The notes under the pieces: model-generated | Seen by the model: only the letters and a program-made list of their open reading frames with translations | The model's database searches: none | What the model was told of the DNA's origin: nothing | Assembly: GCF_014839805.1 (NCBI RefSeq) | Contig: NC_051115.1 | Coordinates: forward strand, 558,001 to 622,000 | DNA length: 64,000 nt | Direction of reading: 5' to 3' | DNA from: Manduca sexta | Lineage: Eukaryota; Arthropoda; Insecta; Lepidoptera; Sphingidae | Shown: one piece after another, positions 62,029-64,000 of the stretch | Layout: the number at the start of each line of letters is the position of its first letter | Position numbering within the stretch: the first letter of the stretch is position 1 | Program-made: the position numbers and the translations under genes

Positions 62029-62719
62029 CTGAAAATTTTATGAAATAATACTAAAATTGGGGGACATAAGCCTGCGATTCAAAATTTTTCATTAAGATCA
62101 AAATACAAAAGACCAATGGCAAGATCTTGTGTACGGTGGTTGCTATCCGGGCGGATGTAAACTATATCATTTTTATTGCTTTGAATGACGAGACGAGCTT
62201 GCTATTCGCCTGATGGTAAGCGATACGATCCATAAACTGTAGAAATACCATTATGGTAAGCTATACGATCGCCCATAAACACCAACACATTGAATTACAA
62301 AGTATTGTTTGGTATTCCACTGCGCTCACCATCCTGAGACATGAGATGTTAATTATTATGTCCAGTAGTTACACTGGCTGCAATGCTCAAACGAGAACAC
62401 AACAGTGACTACACACTGCTTGACAGAAATAGACATTGCGGTGGGCCCTACCCTGGCGGACTCGCACATATGAGAGACCCACCAGTTCCACTATCCTACC
62501 ACCAACATTCCCTATCCTATCACAGCTTTATTCCGCATCTTTAAACTTTACCTGCCAGTAATGTCGTTCAATCTCTTCCAATATCAACACTAGCTCCATC
62601 AAATACAACCGTTGTTTCATATATGTGCTTGTGTTAAACTTGTCCACCATTTTGCGATATTTCTCTTGCAGTATGTAGGTGAGGTATCCCACTTCGAATG
62701 GTGGTGTGTTGACGCTATC
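61771..62719 (-). CDS. P3: YGWxIDYYW-family gene, 2 exons found
   Basis: Exons 62552-62719 and 61771-62028 join in phase 0 to 141 residues plus stop. The first reads PPFEVGYLTYILQEKYRKMV, then YMKQRLYLMELVLILEEIER. The second reads VEHISNMMHEIERKYKIKTN, a His/Pro-rich stretch and the terminal PKWWDLEYGWDIDYYW. Relative to P1 it lacks the intron inside the G-x-I-x-E-K-Y segment and has a different middle, so it is a distinct paralogue. Upstream exons are likely but not found. Function unknown. Confidence 0.75.
62165..62490 (+). repeat. Interspersed repeat, family C (P3 intron), preceded by a family D tail
   Basis: TTTATTGCTTTGAATGACGA to GACTCGCACATATGAGAGAC, with the GGTAAGC...GCCCATAAAC segment repeated once. 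62130-62168 is the end of a family D copy. Confidence 0.75.
62552..62719 (-). CDS. P3 first found exon
   Basis: Acceptor ATACTATGTCAG, donor GTAAAG after CTGGCAG. 56 whole codons. Confidence 0.75.
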
Positions 62720-62768
62720 CTGACATAGTATATATTTTATTCGAAGCAAAGACATTAAACTATAATTA

Positions 62769-63066
62769 GTTATAGACCGGACATTAGTAGCTAATTTTTT
62801 GCTCCAAAAGTCCTAATCAATTGGTAATAAGTCGTCTTATTTGAAATATCCGTGTGACAAGACGTCGCAGCATCCTTAGATATTAAAACAAAAATATATT
62901 TACCGAAAATATGCTAATATTCGCATTAAAAACATGCAAATCATGATATGGAAAAAATATGAAGTATTTTACATTGATATTTTTTTATTTCACGGTAGAC
63001 TTAGTAACCATCACATAAGCGCAATATTTTTGTATAACAATCTTCCCAATATCCGCTCTATATAAT
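62769..63066. mobile_element. MITE family Q, uninterrupted copy
   Basis: GTTATAGACCGGACATTAG to ATCCGCTCTATATAATCTC, collinear with 22030-22606 minus its retroposon. Confidence 0.75.
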
Positions 63067-63324
63067 CTCAGAACTCTTTGATTCCAAGTAACTCCTCTGC
63101 ACATGGTATGAGCGGCGATCTGATGGAGTATTGACTACAACATATATTATTGTTGGTTTAATTGTTTTTTTCTTATAAATTTTGGGTAGATAGCTTCTAA
63201 AAATACTGTTAGCGTGCCGTTTTGGGGGGAACACCTTAAGATAACTGTAAAGCAAGAACAGCTCGTGAACGAATGAATGAATGAATTCCTCCTAACCAAT
63301 TTCGGCCACGTCGGCCAATGTCCA

Positions 63325-63620
63325 CAGAGATCACGCAGGAGATATTATAGTGCACAAGTGTGCAATACTCAAGCACTCTGTTCCTTCTCATAGTCCGGTG
63401 AGACGACATGACCGGAGAGAGATCAGCAGGAGATATTAGAGTGCACAAGTGTGCAATACTCAAGCACTCTGTTCCTTTTCATAGTCCGGTGAGACAGCAA
63501 TCCAACGTGACCGGAAAGGAATCCAGTACAGGACCTACAGATTCCCGTGCTTTCCAAGTCACAGGGTTATCAACTTCCTGACTCCGAGCTGCGACTCAAT
63601 AATTTTTAAAATAGAAAAAC
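63325..63620 (-). repeat. Interspersed repeat, family K, partly duplicated
   Basis: GGAGATATTA(T/G)AGTGCACAAG occurs twice about 95 bp apart, each followed by ATAGTCCGGTGAGAC. Same partial duplication as 9295-9510, inverse orientation. Confidence 0.75.
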
Positions 63621-63799
63621 CCAGTCATTTAATTGGATCCGAGATTTAAAATCACCTCAGCGCAGTAGACGTACTCGTACCGTGTACAATTCCAACCACG
63701 CCGCCGAGTATAATCGAGTGAGAGACTAATAACACATTGGTCTTCGATCAATCAAACATCGACTTGACGAGTCGCTTTTGGAACATTCTGAGGAGGCTC

Positions 63800-64000
63800 A
63801 CCTTTCTCTTCGCGGGGAAATCACTTTAAGATCCCGTATTAGCCCGAGGAACTAAGGCGGGACTGTGCACGTCAGCGTACTAAAACCTCACGGTAGCCTT
63901 CATCGACGCATTAGAGACGGCTCCGGGCTATAAGGCATTACCTCAGATCTCTCCCGGATCCCGGATATTGTGTAAATAGTCCATCAGTACATTGAGCCCG
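63800..64000. repeat. GC-richer repeat, also at 11190
   Basis: CACGGTAGCCTTCATCGACG and GAGACGGCTCCGGGC resemble 11335-11380. Cut by the window edge. Confidence 0.5.

Overview
This is a eukaryotic nuclear window, most likely from a moth or butterfly. Genes are split by spliced GT-AG introns, intergenic DNA is AT-rich, and most of the sequence is short mobile elements of the kind that crowd lepidopteran genomes: tRNA-derived SINEs with A and B boxes, palindromic MITEs, RTE-like and Jockey/CR1-like LINE fragments. There is no sign of prokaryotic gene organisation. The lepidopteran assignment is an inference from repeat style and from the insect-like protein. Family letters used below are local labels, not database names.

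Region 1-20235 holds no coding exon I can support. It is a nest of repeats: SINEs inserted in SINEs, MITEs in SINEs, and a 14-unit, 72-bp satellite at 8250-9271. A CpG-rich block near 6940-7062 with a CRE and CCAAT boxes is a possible promoter.

Region 20236-37278 carries the 3' part of one + strand gene, a homologue of PPP1R37 (LRRC68), a leucine-rich-repeat regulatory subunit of protein phosphatase 1. Thirteen coding exons join in perfect phase (1868 aa visible). Twelve small, very GC-rich exons encode the LRR domain and a Pro/Ser linker. One 4-kb AT-rich terminal exon encodes a 1337-aa, apparently disordered tail with candidate PP1 docking motifs. The N-terminal exon was not found. The introns contain tandem arrays, MITEs, LINE fragments and a 55-bp perfect hairpin. 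The 3' UTR has three copies of one 10-bp palindrome within 92 bp.

Region 37279-52600 is UTR and intergenic DNA with many repeats. It includes a Tc1/mariner-like element interrupted by a 5'-truncated LINE whose reverse transcriptase is still readable.

Region 52600-62720 holds three small, diverged, mutually related genes: P1 on +, P2 and P3 on -. Splice phases agree within each gene and two of the three end in a near-identical C-terminal motif, K-W-W-x3-Y-G-W-x-I-D-Y-Y-W. I do not recognise this family. It is the best candidate here for something undescribed.

Several repeats occur both occupied and unoccupied within the window, so insertion boundaries and target-site duplications can be read directly.
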